A stretch of 64,000 nucleotides of DNA from CALBPI01 sp039027435 (GTDB lineage: Bacteria; Pseudomonadota; Gammaproteobacteria; Steroidobacterales; Woeseiaceae): the NCBI GenBank assembly GCA_039027435.1, contig JBCCKF010000004.1:62001-126000 (forward strand), given 5' to 3'. The notes below the pieces were generated by a model. The model did no database searches, had not been told where the DNA came from, and saw only the letters and a program-made list of their open reading frames with translations. The position numbers and the translations under genes are program-made. Shown piece by piece: positions 8,423 through 15,879 of the stretch (within the stretch, counting starts at the first letter, position 1; every line of letters starts with the position of its first letter).

Positions 8423-9463
8423 CTAGGGCAGATTGCGGATGATTCGAGGGCCAAGGAAATTAGCAACCGGGATCGGCAGCTTTTGCCAAATTCTGATTGC
8501 ACGGGCGTATTTGGGGTTGTCCGGGTTCATCTTCGGTGGCTCGCCGCCATCTCTTAGCCAGTAATGCCAATACAGCTGCTTCGGCTCAGCGCACCACTGC
8601 CGCTTGAAACGGTAAGTCCCCGCATCCACAGTCGAGCGACCAAAATCGAACCACCGGTAGCCCGCATCAATCGCAAAGCGAAGTACTTCCCAGTAGAGCA
8701 ACATGTTGATCGAAATCCGATTGAAGTCTCGCACCGTCGACGCCCAAGGTATTTCGAGTTGCTCGCGATACCCAATGAGAAACGCCGCGGCAGCAGGTTT
8801 ACCGCCCACTGTAATCGCCACAATCTTCACGTCGTCCGGAAACGTCGTCGCCATGCGCTCGTAGAACGAACGTGCATAAACCGGGGTTCCGAGGTCACGC
8901 ATATTGCGGGCGAATACCTCATAGAAGAGCGGTACCAACTCCGCGCCACCGACTTTGATTTCCGGGTTCTCACGCAGGGGCCGCCGCACTTGCGAGCGTC
9001 GCTTGCTGCCGATGGCCTTGCCAAGGTCGTCGATGGACGCGGGCAACTCGAGCAGCATGGAAACTTTGTCAGTGCGAACCGGCATCCCGGCTTCGTCCGG
9101 CGCTTGCTCGCGAAACTCGATGTGCGATACACCCAATTCACGACCAAGCGCCTTGGCCGCCTGCTGAAGCCGCGTGCGAGCAGCCGCGCTGCTGGCGAGC
9201 GTTCCGCCGTAGTTCAAATAGGGCATCGACACCATGTAGTGGCCGAACAGTCGACTGTTCAGTCTAATCAAAGGCAAAACGCCTTCGACCTGCTCCCCCT
9301 GCAATGCCATGAGGTAATGCGGTGTCTGCCCGAACTCTGTGCGAATCAGCTTCGCCCAGGACAGCTGATGATAGTGCGTCGCGTCCGGGTGACGCTCCAC
9401 ATACTCAACCCAACGACGATCGTGATCGCCGACCGTCACGACACTCTCGCCCGCGGTGTTCAT
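8423..9463 (-). CDS. FemAB-related protein, PEP-CTERM/XrtA system-associated
   Basis: A 346-residue member of the FemAB/GNAT-like group found in exosortase A loci (TIGR03019 type). It shows the family-like N-terminus with HPDATHYHQLSWAKLI, the YMVSMPYLNYGG segment, and a second acyltransferase half with KPAAAAFLIGYREQLEIPWAST and YRWFDFGRSTVDAGTYRFKRQW. FemAB enzymes transfer aminoacyl groups from tRNA in cell-wall synthesis. In these loci the acceptor is unknown and may be an amino sugar of the exopolysaccharide. A strong GGAGG site sits 7 bases before the ATG at 9463. It lies just downstream of the DUF3473-type deacetylase, a conserved neighbour. Confidence 0.88.
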   Translation of the reverse strand: MNTAGESVVTVGDHDRRWVEYVERHPDATHYHQLSWAKLIRTEFGQTPHYLMALQGEQVEGVLPLIRLNSRLFGHYMVSMPYLNYGGTLASSAAARTRLQQAAKALGRELGVSHIEFREQAPDEAGMPVRTDKVSMLLELPASIDDLGKAIGSKRRSQVRRPLRENPEIKVGGAELVPLFYEVFARNMRDLGTPVYARSFYERMATTFPDDVKIVAITVGGKPAAAAFLIGYREQLEIPWASTVRDFNRISINMLLYWEVLRFAIDAGYRWFDFGRSTVDAGTYRFKRQWCAEPKQLYWHYWLRDGGEPPKMNPDNPKYARAIRIWQKLPIPVANFLGPRIIRNLP

Positions 9464-9481
9464 TGAGAAACCTCCGCCCTA

Positions 9482-10363
9482 TCAGGCCGCACTGAGCGCG
9501 AGCGGGGTTGAGTCCAGCGCAATACTGTCCAGCACTCGATCCATTCGCGTAAAACGGAAATCTGAGACTAGCTGGCGCAAACGGGGCTCCGTCTTATCAA
9601 GGTTGTTGTAGTGTCGGAATCGGGAAAACCGGGAAGCTTCGATTCGGGGTTGTTCCGGATCTACCTCCCAGGGGTGAAGGTAGAAAACAAATGGTCGTTT
9701 CTCTACTGCATTCACTCGCTTTAAACCCAGGCGTGTGAGCCAATATGGGAAGAGTCGAAAATACCCGCCACCTGCCACCGGAAGTTTGACACCTGCCACT
9801 CTTGAGGTGGTGATTGGGAACTCGACCAGCTGTCCACCGTTCGGGGCCTGCAGCTGATACGGATGGCGCGGCGAGTCAGGTATTCCGTAGTTATCATGGT
9901 GCACGGGAAAGATACTCGAGTCGTATCGAAATCCCGCTTCAACAAGCGTATCGAGCGCCCACAGCGAACGTTTGGTTATCGAGTAGCTCGCGGCACGGTA
10001 GCCATCAACACTCGCCCCAATTGCCTCCTCCAACACGCGCTTCGCACGCAGTGTCTCTTCACGGAACACTTCCGGAGACTGCTCATAGATAAGTTGATGG
10101 GAGTATCCATGACACGCGACTTCGTGGCCTGCATCGTGAATTCGACGCACCAGTTCCGGATAGCGCTCGGCCACCCAGCCCAGTGTGAAAAACGTGCCTT
10201 TGATCCCGGCATCGTCAAAAATCGCGAGTACTCGATCCGTATTGGCAACGACACGGGATGGTTGCGTAGACCAGCTGCCGGTCTCCACAGCATCCTTAAA
10301 CGCAGCGACCTGGAAATGCTCTTCCACATCGATCGTAATCGCGTTTTCAATCGGCAGGCTCAC
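9482..10363 (-). CDS. XrtA-locus polysaccharide deacetylase (DUF3473 type)
   Basis: A 293-residue NodB-type deacetylase of the PEP-CTERM locus subfamily (TIGR03006 type). It begins SLPIENAITIDVEEHFQVAAF, where the DVEEHF motif carries the catalytic/metal acids. It continues with TFFTLGWVAERYPELV, HEVACHGYSHQLIYEQ with the metal-binding His pair, and FPYWLTRLG...YLHPWEVDPEQPR. I chose the GTG at 10363, which overlaps the upstream stop as GTGA. A TTG at 10393 would add 10 unfamiliar residues. It should remove acetyl groups from N-acetylated sugars of the polymer. It sits between the outer-membrane barrel gene and FemAB, the usual order in such loci. Confidence 0.88.
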   Translation of the reverse strand: MSLPIENAITIDVEEHFQVAAFKDAVETGSWSTQPSRVVANTDRVLAIFDDAGIKGTFFTLGWVAERYPELVRRIHDAGHEVACHGYSHQLIYEQSPEVFREETLRAKRVLEEAIGASVDGYRAASYSITKRSLWALDTLVEAGFRYDSSIFPVHHDNYGIPDSPRHPYQLQAPNGGQLVEFPITTSRVAGVKLPVAGGGYFRLFPYWLTRLGLKRVNAVEKRPFVFYLHPWEVDPEQPRIEASRFSRFRHYNNLDKTEPRLRQLVSDFRFTRMDRVLDSIALDSTPLALSAA

Positions 10364-11700
10364 TGGCTCCCTCTGGTGCTGGTGGGCTGCCAAACGAGCG
10401 TCAAACGAACCACATCCTCATCAAACGACTGACCGCCTGCGTTGCTATCTCTTTCGATATGAGCGACAGAGGAGGAGATGGAAAGTGTGCGCGTAAGCTG
10501 CTTACTAACATTGAGGCGCACCTGAAGGTTGTCGTCATCACGACCGCTGGAAAACTGGTTCTGGTTTAGGCTGCCCGACAGCCCTACCCGCCATCCACCA
10601 GGAAGGTTTCGATTGGCACCCAGGGTAATTTGGTAACCGTCGCGATCCTGCAAGTCCGACTCATCGAAGTCAAAGTCGAATAACCGGGCCGACGCAAAAA
10701 TGCTGCCGTTACGCTGATCTAACGTCAGTGTCACCCCTCCCGAGCGCTGTTCCAACGGATCCGCAAGTGCATTCTGATCGGTGGCCGGGTTACCCACACC
10801 GTCCCCGGCGAAGTTACCAATGTTTCGATCTGCAAGAAATTGTTGGAACAGCTGCGCACTATCGCTCAACTGCTGGACGTAGGTGGCAGCAAACTGGACT
10901 CGACTATTCAGGGTTCGCTGGAATGCCACGTTGATCTCAGTCCCGTCTCGATCCTCACGATCTGTATCAAAGATGATTTCGTTACGACCAATCTCAACGT
11001 TCAAAGAAGAACGAGACGTCTGACTCGAGAACGCCACGGTCGCTGATCGACGATCAAAATCGGTATCGATTTCACGATCAAAATTCACCGTGCCGTTGGT
11101 GACGTTTATGGACAGATTCCGATTCCGGCTGATATTTCGGATGAGTGACAGACGACCTGTCACGCCGTCATTATTCTGAGGCGAATCCTCGAAACTCACG
11201 TCGCGATACAAAGCAGAAAGCGAAACCTGATTGTTTGCACCTAATCCAAGCGACAGTACTGGGCCGGTGGTGAAAACATTAACGTCTTCGCGGTTCTGCG
11301 GGTTATCCGGCGCAAAAACATTGTTCAATACCTGACCGAAAGTGTCTTCTACCCGCCAATCGAGGTAGTTCTCAACAAGACTGAAATCAATCGACCCGGT
11401 GAAGCTGCCGAGCGTCTCATCATCGTTGGTGTCTTTCGTGTAGATCCGCTGTTCGATATCGAGTGTGATCGTGCTGTCGATCCGTCGAGTGTCGGCCGTG
11501 AGGTCGAAATCCAAACCGACGATGGCAGCGGTCTCATCGAGACCGTCCTCGATGTCGCGGTTGATGTTGTTCGTATGTGCGCCACCTGTCTCTATCGCAT
11601 AGTCGACGGTGGCCTCGGCACTAGCCGGAACGGCGATGAGCCAACTGGCGAGTGCAACCCCTACGAGACCCGGGTTACATCTTGTTGTTCTTGTAATCAC
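10360..11700 (-). CDS. XrtA/PEP-CTERM-associated outer-membrane beta-barrel protein (TIGR03016-like)
   Basis: A 446-residue secreted protein from a GTG start with a GGGAG site 6 bases upstream. Residues 1-28 form a Sec signal peptide ending in PASA. The rest is rich in alternating hydrophobic strands and polar turns (for example ITLDIEQRIYT, LSLIRNISRNRNLSINVT, VQFAATYVQQLSDSAQ, VRLTLVWQP), as expected for an outer-membrane barrel. Proteins of this kind are found in most exosortase A exopolysaccharide loci and are thought to help the polymer cross the outer membrane; their function is not established. The gene lies between the tyrosine autokinase and the deacetylase and overlaps the latter by 4 bases. 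Confidence 0.85.
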   Translation of the reverse strand: MITRTTRCNPGLVGVALASWLIAVPASAEATVDYAIETGGAHTNNINRDIEDGLDETAAIVGLDFDLTADTRRIDSTITLDIEQRIYTKDTNDDETLGSFTGSIDFSLVENYLDWRVEDTFGQVLNNVFAPDNPQNREDVNVFTTGPVLSLGLGANNQVSLSALYRDVSFEDSPQNNDGVTGRLSLIRNISRNRNLSINVTNGTVNFDREIDTDFDRRSATVAFSSQTSRSSLNVEIGRNEIIFDTDREDRDGTEINVAFQRTLNSRVQFAATYVQQLSDSAQLFQQFLADRNIGNFAGDGVGNPATDQNALADPLEQRSGGVTLTLDQRNGSIFASARLFDFDFDESDLQDRDGYQITLGANRNLPGGWRVGLSGSLNQNQFSSGRDDDNLQVRLNVSKQLTRTLSISSSVAHIERDSNAGGQSFDEDVVRLTLVWQPTSTRGSQ

Positions 11701-11715
11701 GACTGGCTCCCACGC

Positions 11716-12663
11716 CTAGCTTTCTGTTTGTTCTCTACCGTAGCCATATCCGTAGCCGTAACCATAGCCGTACTGCGCACCGGTGAGTCCCGACACCGAG
11801 CTCTGGTTCAGTACCAGGTTGATCGCTTTGGATTCGTCGATGCAGCCAACAGCATCCTGTACGGCGGTAACCGGCGTCCTTCCGGCACACACCACCATCG
11901 CGATCTGGCCCATGTGCGATGCAAGTACTCGAGACTCCGGTGTGATCAGCAGCGGTGGCGAATCAAAAACTACAGCTCGGTTCGCGTACTTGCGTGCCAG
12001 TCTCTGCGTCAACTCGGCCATTCTGCGACTGGCCAGTAGCTCAGTTGCCTGATCGTTTCTTTGACCGGCTGGCAAAATGGCGAGACCAGGCACATCCGTT
12101 GGGATGATCACATCCTCGACCTTCAGAGATTTGTCCACAAGCAAATCGATCAGACCCGGCTCGTTCGCCACATCGAAGATACGGGAGATATGTGGTTTCG
12201 GCACATCTGCATCAACAAGCAGTACGTTCACATCGGTTTCGCTCGACATGCTGAGTGCCAGGTTCACGCAAGTGAAGGTCTTGCCATCTCCCGACAATGC
12301 GCTCGAAACCATAATCAGGTTGCCATCTTCAATGAGACCGACGTTTTTCCCGACCGCGTTGTCGAGCAGCGGACGCTTGATCAACCGATACTGGTCCGCA
12401 AGGAGTCGTTCCTGCATCTCCGGTGCGAGCATGCCTGCTTCACGAAGCCGATCGCGATTGACCTCGATCAGTCGTCGAGTGCGAAACTCTCCTGTTTCTG
12501 CAACGGTCTCTTCATGCAGCGCCAGAGTCGCAATCGTGTCGTCCGAGAAATTGTGTGTTCTCGGCTCGCGATCACCCTTCACTTCTCTGGCTTGCGCCGT
12601 CTTCGGCTCGGATGCATTTTTGGAATCGCGTATGCGCTTTAGTGCATTCTGAATCTTGCTCAT
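11716..12663 (-). CDS. Exopolysaccharide tyrosine autokinase, XrtA-associated (CpsD/BY-kinase type)
   Basis: A 315-residue cytoplasmic bacterial tyrosine kinase of the PEP-CTERM-associated subfamily (TIGR03018 type). Walker A is SALSGDGKT at 121-129, Walker A' is VLLVDAD near 147-153, and the Walker B-like segment is AVVFDSPPLL. The C-terminus is a Tyr-Gly repeat followed by REQTES, the expected tyrosine cluster for autophosphorylation. The kinase domain is separate from its membrane partner, the chain-length protein encoded just upstream (12674-14227), as in CapA/CapB systems. An AGGGG site precedes the ATG. The phosphatase at 548-1123 is a likely antagonist. Phosphorylation cycles would control chain length or export. 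Confidence 0.92.
   Translation of the reverse strand: MSKIQNALKRIRDSKNASEPKTAQAREVKGDREPRTHNFSDDTIATLALHEETVAETGEFRTRRLIEVNRDRLREAGMLAPEMQERLLADQYRLIKRPLLDNAVGKNVGLIEDGNLIMVSSALSGDGKTFTCVNLALSMSSETDVNVLLVDADVPKPHISRIFDVANEPGLIDLLVDKSLKVEDVIIPTDVPGLAILPAGQRNDQATELLASRRMAELTQRLARKYANRAVVFDSPPLLITPESRVLASHMGQIAMVVCAGRTPVTAVQDAVGCIDESKAINLVLNQSSVSGLTGAQYGYGYGYGYGYGREQTES
11737..11772 (-). repeat. Six tandem TAYGGN hexamers encoding Tyr-Gly repeats
   Basis: Read on the minus strand, the kinase gene carries six consecutive 6-base units of the form TAYGGN (TACGGC, TATGGT, TACGGC, TACGGA, TATGGC, TACGGT). They encode six Tyr-Gly pairs just before the C-terminus. Because the unit is 6 bases, any change in copy number keeps the frame and alters only the number of phosphorylatable tyrosines. 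Confidence 0.9.
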
Positions 12664-12673
12664 TGCTTTTCCC

Positions 12674-14227
12674 CTAAAGCGCTGCCATCAGACTACGGAC
12701 GGCGACCATTCCCTGCTCGCGAGTCACCAAGACGAATAGAAATGCGACGATCAATGCAACCAAACCCGTCGAAAATGCTGCGAGCTGGGTCACGCGCTGC
12801 TTTCTGCGCTCGGCATTGATCACGAGCGATACACCACCAAGAACCGGCAGGCCGATTTTTTCGCGCAACGCGCCCGTATGGTGAAACACCGGTCGAATCT
12901 GACTGATCAAAAATGCAACACCGCCGCCTAGACCCAACCCAAGCAACAATACCCCTGCCAACAACAGTGGTCGGTTTGGAGATGCTGGCGCCTCAGGCAC
13001 CAATGGTGGATTGATGGTCTGGAACTGAATGTCCTGACTCTGGTCGGCAGAGTCCGAAAGCTCGGCCAACTCTAATCGCTCGCTCAATGCCTGGAACTGA
13101 TCCTGCTTCACGCCATAGTCACGATTGAGCCGTTGCAGCTCAGCTTCGACTTGCGGCAACACATCGACCAGACTTTGCAGTCGCGTGATCTGGCGTGTTG
13201 CAGCCTGCTCTTCGGCAATCTTCGCCGCGATCTCAACATCGGTGTTGTTGAGATCGATCTTGATGCTCTGATAGATGGGGTTGTCAGATGCTGCGCCGCC
13301 AGTCTCGGCCAACTCGGCCAATGCATCCTCTCGACGCCGCTCCAACTCCTCAATCACAGCCTTGGTCTGAATGACATCCGGGTGCAAATCCGTGAATCGC
13401 AGCGAAAGCTCTTCCAACTTTTCCCGATTGGTATTGAGGCGTTCGTCCAGATCGGCAATCGGTCCGGATTCGGCACCGGCCTGCACAATCGGCGCCTCAC
13501 CGGCAAGCTGCGCCTCAAGCTCGGTGCGCTTTCTTTGCAGTAGCGTCAGCTCATATCGGATGGTGTCACGGTTGTCGATCGACTCCTGGAGGCTACTGTA
13601 ATAATCACCACCTTCATCTGGCATGCGCCCAATGTTGGCGCGCTTGAAGTCTGCCAGGCGCTTTTCGGCCGCTGTGAGCTCCAGCTCCAAATCAGACAGT
13701 TGCTCGCGAAGGAATCTCTGCGAGTTTTCTGAACCCTCGCGGTTCGCGCCAAGCGAGTTCTCGACGAACTTATTCAGCATCGTTTCCACGACAACTTTGG
13801 CAAGCACGGGGTCCGTATCGAAGTAGCTCAACGAATAAAGGTTCGGATCTGACTTCGCGTCGTTGGTGAGAGACAGACGTTTTCGCAAACCACGGGCGAC
13901 GTCGCTCCTCGAACGCTCCGGATTAACACGCAGATTCAGGTTGGTGTCGGTAACCACCTGCTCCAGCTGTTGCTGGCTGAACATCACGTTGGTCACGAGG
14001 TCGAGCTGATCGGTGACATCGGTATCGACAATCAGGCCTTCCAGCGTCGGACGAAGCTGTGAGCTCGTATCAACATAGACTTGAGCGGAGGCCTCGTAGG
14101 TGTCAGGCAGCATCAGCACGAACAACCACCCGCCAATGCAGACAACCCATGCGGCAATGAGCGCAATGGCGCGAAAACGCCACATGCCGCGCGCTTCCGA
14201 AATCAGATATTCGAGTTGCTCACGCAT
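12674..14227 (-). CDS. XrtA-locus polysaccharide chain-length determinant (Wzz/GNVR family)
   Basis: A 517-residue inner-membrane polysaccharide co-polymerase. A first transmembrane segment lies near residues 18-40. A periplasmic region of about 390 residues with long coiled coils follows (for example LEELSLRFTDLHPDVIQTKA and AELQRLNRDYGVKQDQFQALS), the latter being the GNVR-type region. A second transmembrane segment lies near 425-447 and a third near 488-508. The family (TIGR03007 type) sets polymer length and activates the separate tyrosine kinase. It starts 1 base after the Wza-like gene stop and ends 10 bases before the kinase start, so the three form one unit in the order export, length, kinase. 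Confidence 0.9.
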   Translation of the reverse strand: MREQLEYLISEARGMWRFRAIALIAAWVVCIGGWLFVLMLPDTYEASAQVYVDTSSQLRPTLEGLIVDTDVTDQLDLVTNVMFSQQQLEQVVTDTNLNLRVNPERSRSDVARGLRKRLSLTNDAKSDPNLYSLSYFDTDPVLAKVVVETMLNKFVENSLGANREGSENSQRFLREQLSDLELELTAAEKRLADFKRANIGRMPDEGGDYYSSLQESIDNRDTIRYELTLLQRKRTELEAQLAGEAPIVQAGAESGPIADLDERLNTNREKLEELSLRFTDLHPDVIQTKAVIEELERRREDALAELAETGGAASDNPIYQSIKIDLNNTDVEIAAKIAEEQAATRQITRLQSLVDVLPQVEAELQRLNRDYGVKQDQFQALSERLELAELSDSADQSQDIQFQTINPPLVPEAPASPNRPLLLAGVLLLGLGLGGGVAFLISQIRPVFHHTGALREKIGLPVLGGVSLVINAERRKQRVTQLAAFSTGLVALIVAFLFVLVTREQGMVAVRSLMAAL

Positions 14228-14228
14228 C

Positions 14229-14864
14229 CTAGAACAGCGCCTCGGGGATGATGATGACGTCGCCCGGCTTCATCGCGGCATTCTGATCGATCTTGCCTTT
14301 GTTCATCAGGTCGTTTAGCCGGATGCGGTATTCCGTCGTCTCGCCATTTTCAACGCGTACCAGCTTGGCGCGATTGCCTGCTGCAAACTCACCCAAACCA
14401 CCGACGGCGATCATGACATCCAGAACGGTCATGCCTTCGCGATAAGGGATCGCCTGCGGGTTAGCCGCCTGGCCCACAACACGCACTTGTCCTTCGTAGA
14501 CACCCTGGAAATTCGTGACGATGACATTGACCTGTGGCTGCTTGATATAGATCTGCAGGACATTTTCGATATCGCGTGCGAGTTGGGATGGCGTCTTGCC
14601 GACCGCGATCATGTCCTCGACCAGCGGGGTCGATATTTTTCCGTCAGGCCGAACCGGCACCGTCGACGAGATCTCCGGGTTTCGCCAAACAAAAATCTCG
14701 AGTTGATCACCCGGGCCAATACGGTATTTGCTGAGGTCCTCAGCCTGCGGGACCGGCGTCGCGCCCGCCGCGGCTGGAGGGAGAGTTTGTCCGCCGCCAC
14801 AGGCAGCGAGTAGTCCTGCTGTCAAACAGAACAGAATCAGTGAACGTCTTGGACAGTACGTCAT
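14229..14864 (-). CDS. XrtA-locus polysaccharide export lipoprotein (Wza-like)
   Basis: A 211-residue outer-membrane export protein. The signal peptide ends in a lipobox LLAAC with Cys22. The Poly_export domain follows (YRIGPGDQLEIFVWRNPEI near residues 46-64, PVRPDGKISTPLVEDM), and then one SLBB-type domain (VRVVGQAANPQAIPYREGMTVLDVMIAVGG). It is much shorter than enterobacterial Wza and matches the PEP-CTERM-associated export subfamily (TIGR03027 type). It would form the periplasmic/outer-membrane exit for the polymer. It is the first gene of the leftward export/length/kinase unit, with an AAGGA site about 9 bases before the ATG. Confidence 0.91.
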   Translation of the reverse strand: MTYCPRRSLILFCLTAGLLAACGGGQTLPPAAAGATPVPQAEDLSKYRIGPGDQLEIFVWRNPEISSTVPVRPDGKISTPLVEDMIAVGKTPSQLARDIENVLQIYIKQPQVNVIVTNFQGVYEGQVRVVGQAANPQAIPYREGMTVLDVMIAVGGLGEFAAGNRAKLVRVENGETTEYRIRLNDLMNKGKIDQNAAMKPGDVIIIPEALF

Positions 14865-14899
14865 CGGGAGGTTGTCCTTATTCGGTCGCGGATACCGTT

Positions 14900-14918
14900 G
14901 CGCGCTGTAGCCGCGCGC
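14900..14918. other. Stem-loop in the leader of the export operon
   Basis: GCGCGC at 14900-14905 pairs with GCGCGC at 14913-14918 across a 7-base loop, 36-54 bases upstream of the export-lipoprotein start. It would lie in the 5' leader of a leftward message or next to its promoter. There is no T-run, so it is not a convincing terminator. Confidence 0.3.
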
Positions 14919-14982
14919 TCGATGCCCTATGATGCCAAAGTCATGTTTAAACGACCAGAATGCTTTGATTTAATTCCAGAAA

Positions 14983-15879
14983 ATGTCATTTTTTATGTCA
15001 CATGCCGATAACAATTCTCGTCGGACCCCATGGATCGCCTTGTCGGTGCTGTTCCTGGCGGTGCTGTCCATACACGCGATCGATAGTGATCGACAGTCAA
15101 TCATCCTAGGTGGCGCGCGCAACGCCGGGCATATCCCACTCTTCATGCTCGTGACATGGGTAGTTTCACGGTTTTTTCGGGGTCATACGCTGAAGACTGT
15201 CACGACAGTCGCTGTGATCGCGCTCTCATCAGAGATTTCGCAATTGGTCACAGGCGGTGAAACCGATTGGCGTGATCTGACCGCCGACATCGCCGGCGCA
15301 GGCTTGATGCTGGCCGCTCTGCAGCTTTGGAAGCGCACGCTCTTGCTCGCGAGGCTGGCCGCCGTGGGCATTGTGCTCCTGGGCCTCGCACCGCTTGGCA
15401 ACTGGCTCTACGCCTCGCAGCAACGTACCGCGGCAATGCCTTGCCTCGCACGTTTCGATGTATCGTCATTGGACCCCGCGCAAAGGGCGATGAATGCCAC
15501 GGTCTCTGCCCGGTCGGAGACAATGCTGTCGCTGACGCTCCAACCGAAGCGCTACGCGGGTCTGCGACTGCTCGACCCAATCGAAGACTGGAGCAGCTAC
15601 GACCACTTGATCATCAACTTCGCTACGGCGCCTCCGGTGCCGGTCACGGTCAGAGTGCATGATCGAGCTCACAACAATGAGCACGAGGACCGATTCAACC
15701 GACGGTTCGACGCGGGCAACGCCAGCGTGAGCATCCCCCTTGATCAGATTCGCGAGGCGCCCGCCGGCAGGTCGATGGATCTGACGCGCATTGAGGAGCT
15801 AACGTTCTTCACGAGCGATCCGCCGCCGGGCACTGTGCTCGAGGTGTCGGCGCCCTGCCTACAGAGGGAAGCAGGCTAA
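14983..15879 (+). CDS. VanZ-like membrane protein with C-terminal carbohydrate-binding-like domain
   Basis: A 298-residue protein. Residues about 15-150 form a VanZ-like membrane unit of four or five segments, with the typical acidic/Gln stretch SSEISQLVTGGETDWRDLTADIAGAGL. Residues about 165-298 form a soluble domain with beta-strand-like segments (SLTLQPKRYAGLRLLD, YDHLIINFA, VTVRVHDR) that resembles galactose-binding or CIA30-type jelly rolls; this is inferred from pattern only. An alternative start is ATG 14995. It is divergent from the export operon and convergent with PrsT, overlapping that stop by 4 bases. VanZ-like proteins are common in exosortase A loci, but their role there is not known. 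A role in sensing or holding the glycan at the membrane is possible. Confidence 0.75.
   Translation: MSFFMSHADNNSRRTPWIALSVLFLAVLSIHAIDSDRQSIILGGARNAGHIPLFMLVTWVVSRFFRGHTLKTVTTVAVIALSSEISQLVTGGETDWRDLTADIAGAGLMLAALQLWKRTLLLARLAAVGIVLLGLAPLGNWLYASQQRTAAMPCLARFDVSSLDPAQRAMNATVSARSETMLSLTLQPKRYAGLRLLDPIEDWSSYDHLIINFATAPPVPVTVRVHDRAHNNEHEDRFNRRFDAGNASVSIPLDQIREAPAGRSMDLTRIEELTFFTSDPPPGTVLEVSAPCLQREAG

Noticed and set aside
8564..9466. Long plus-strand open frame opposite the FemAB gene.
   Set aside because: Its product is Arg/His-rich with no domain, and the opposite strand carries a clear FemAB protein.
14922..14938. TGGCATCATAGGGCA on the minus strand before the export operon, similar to a sigma-54 promoter.
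   Set aside because: GG and GC are separated by 9 bases, not 10, and the -12 part is poor.
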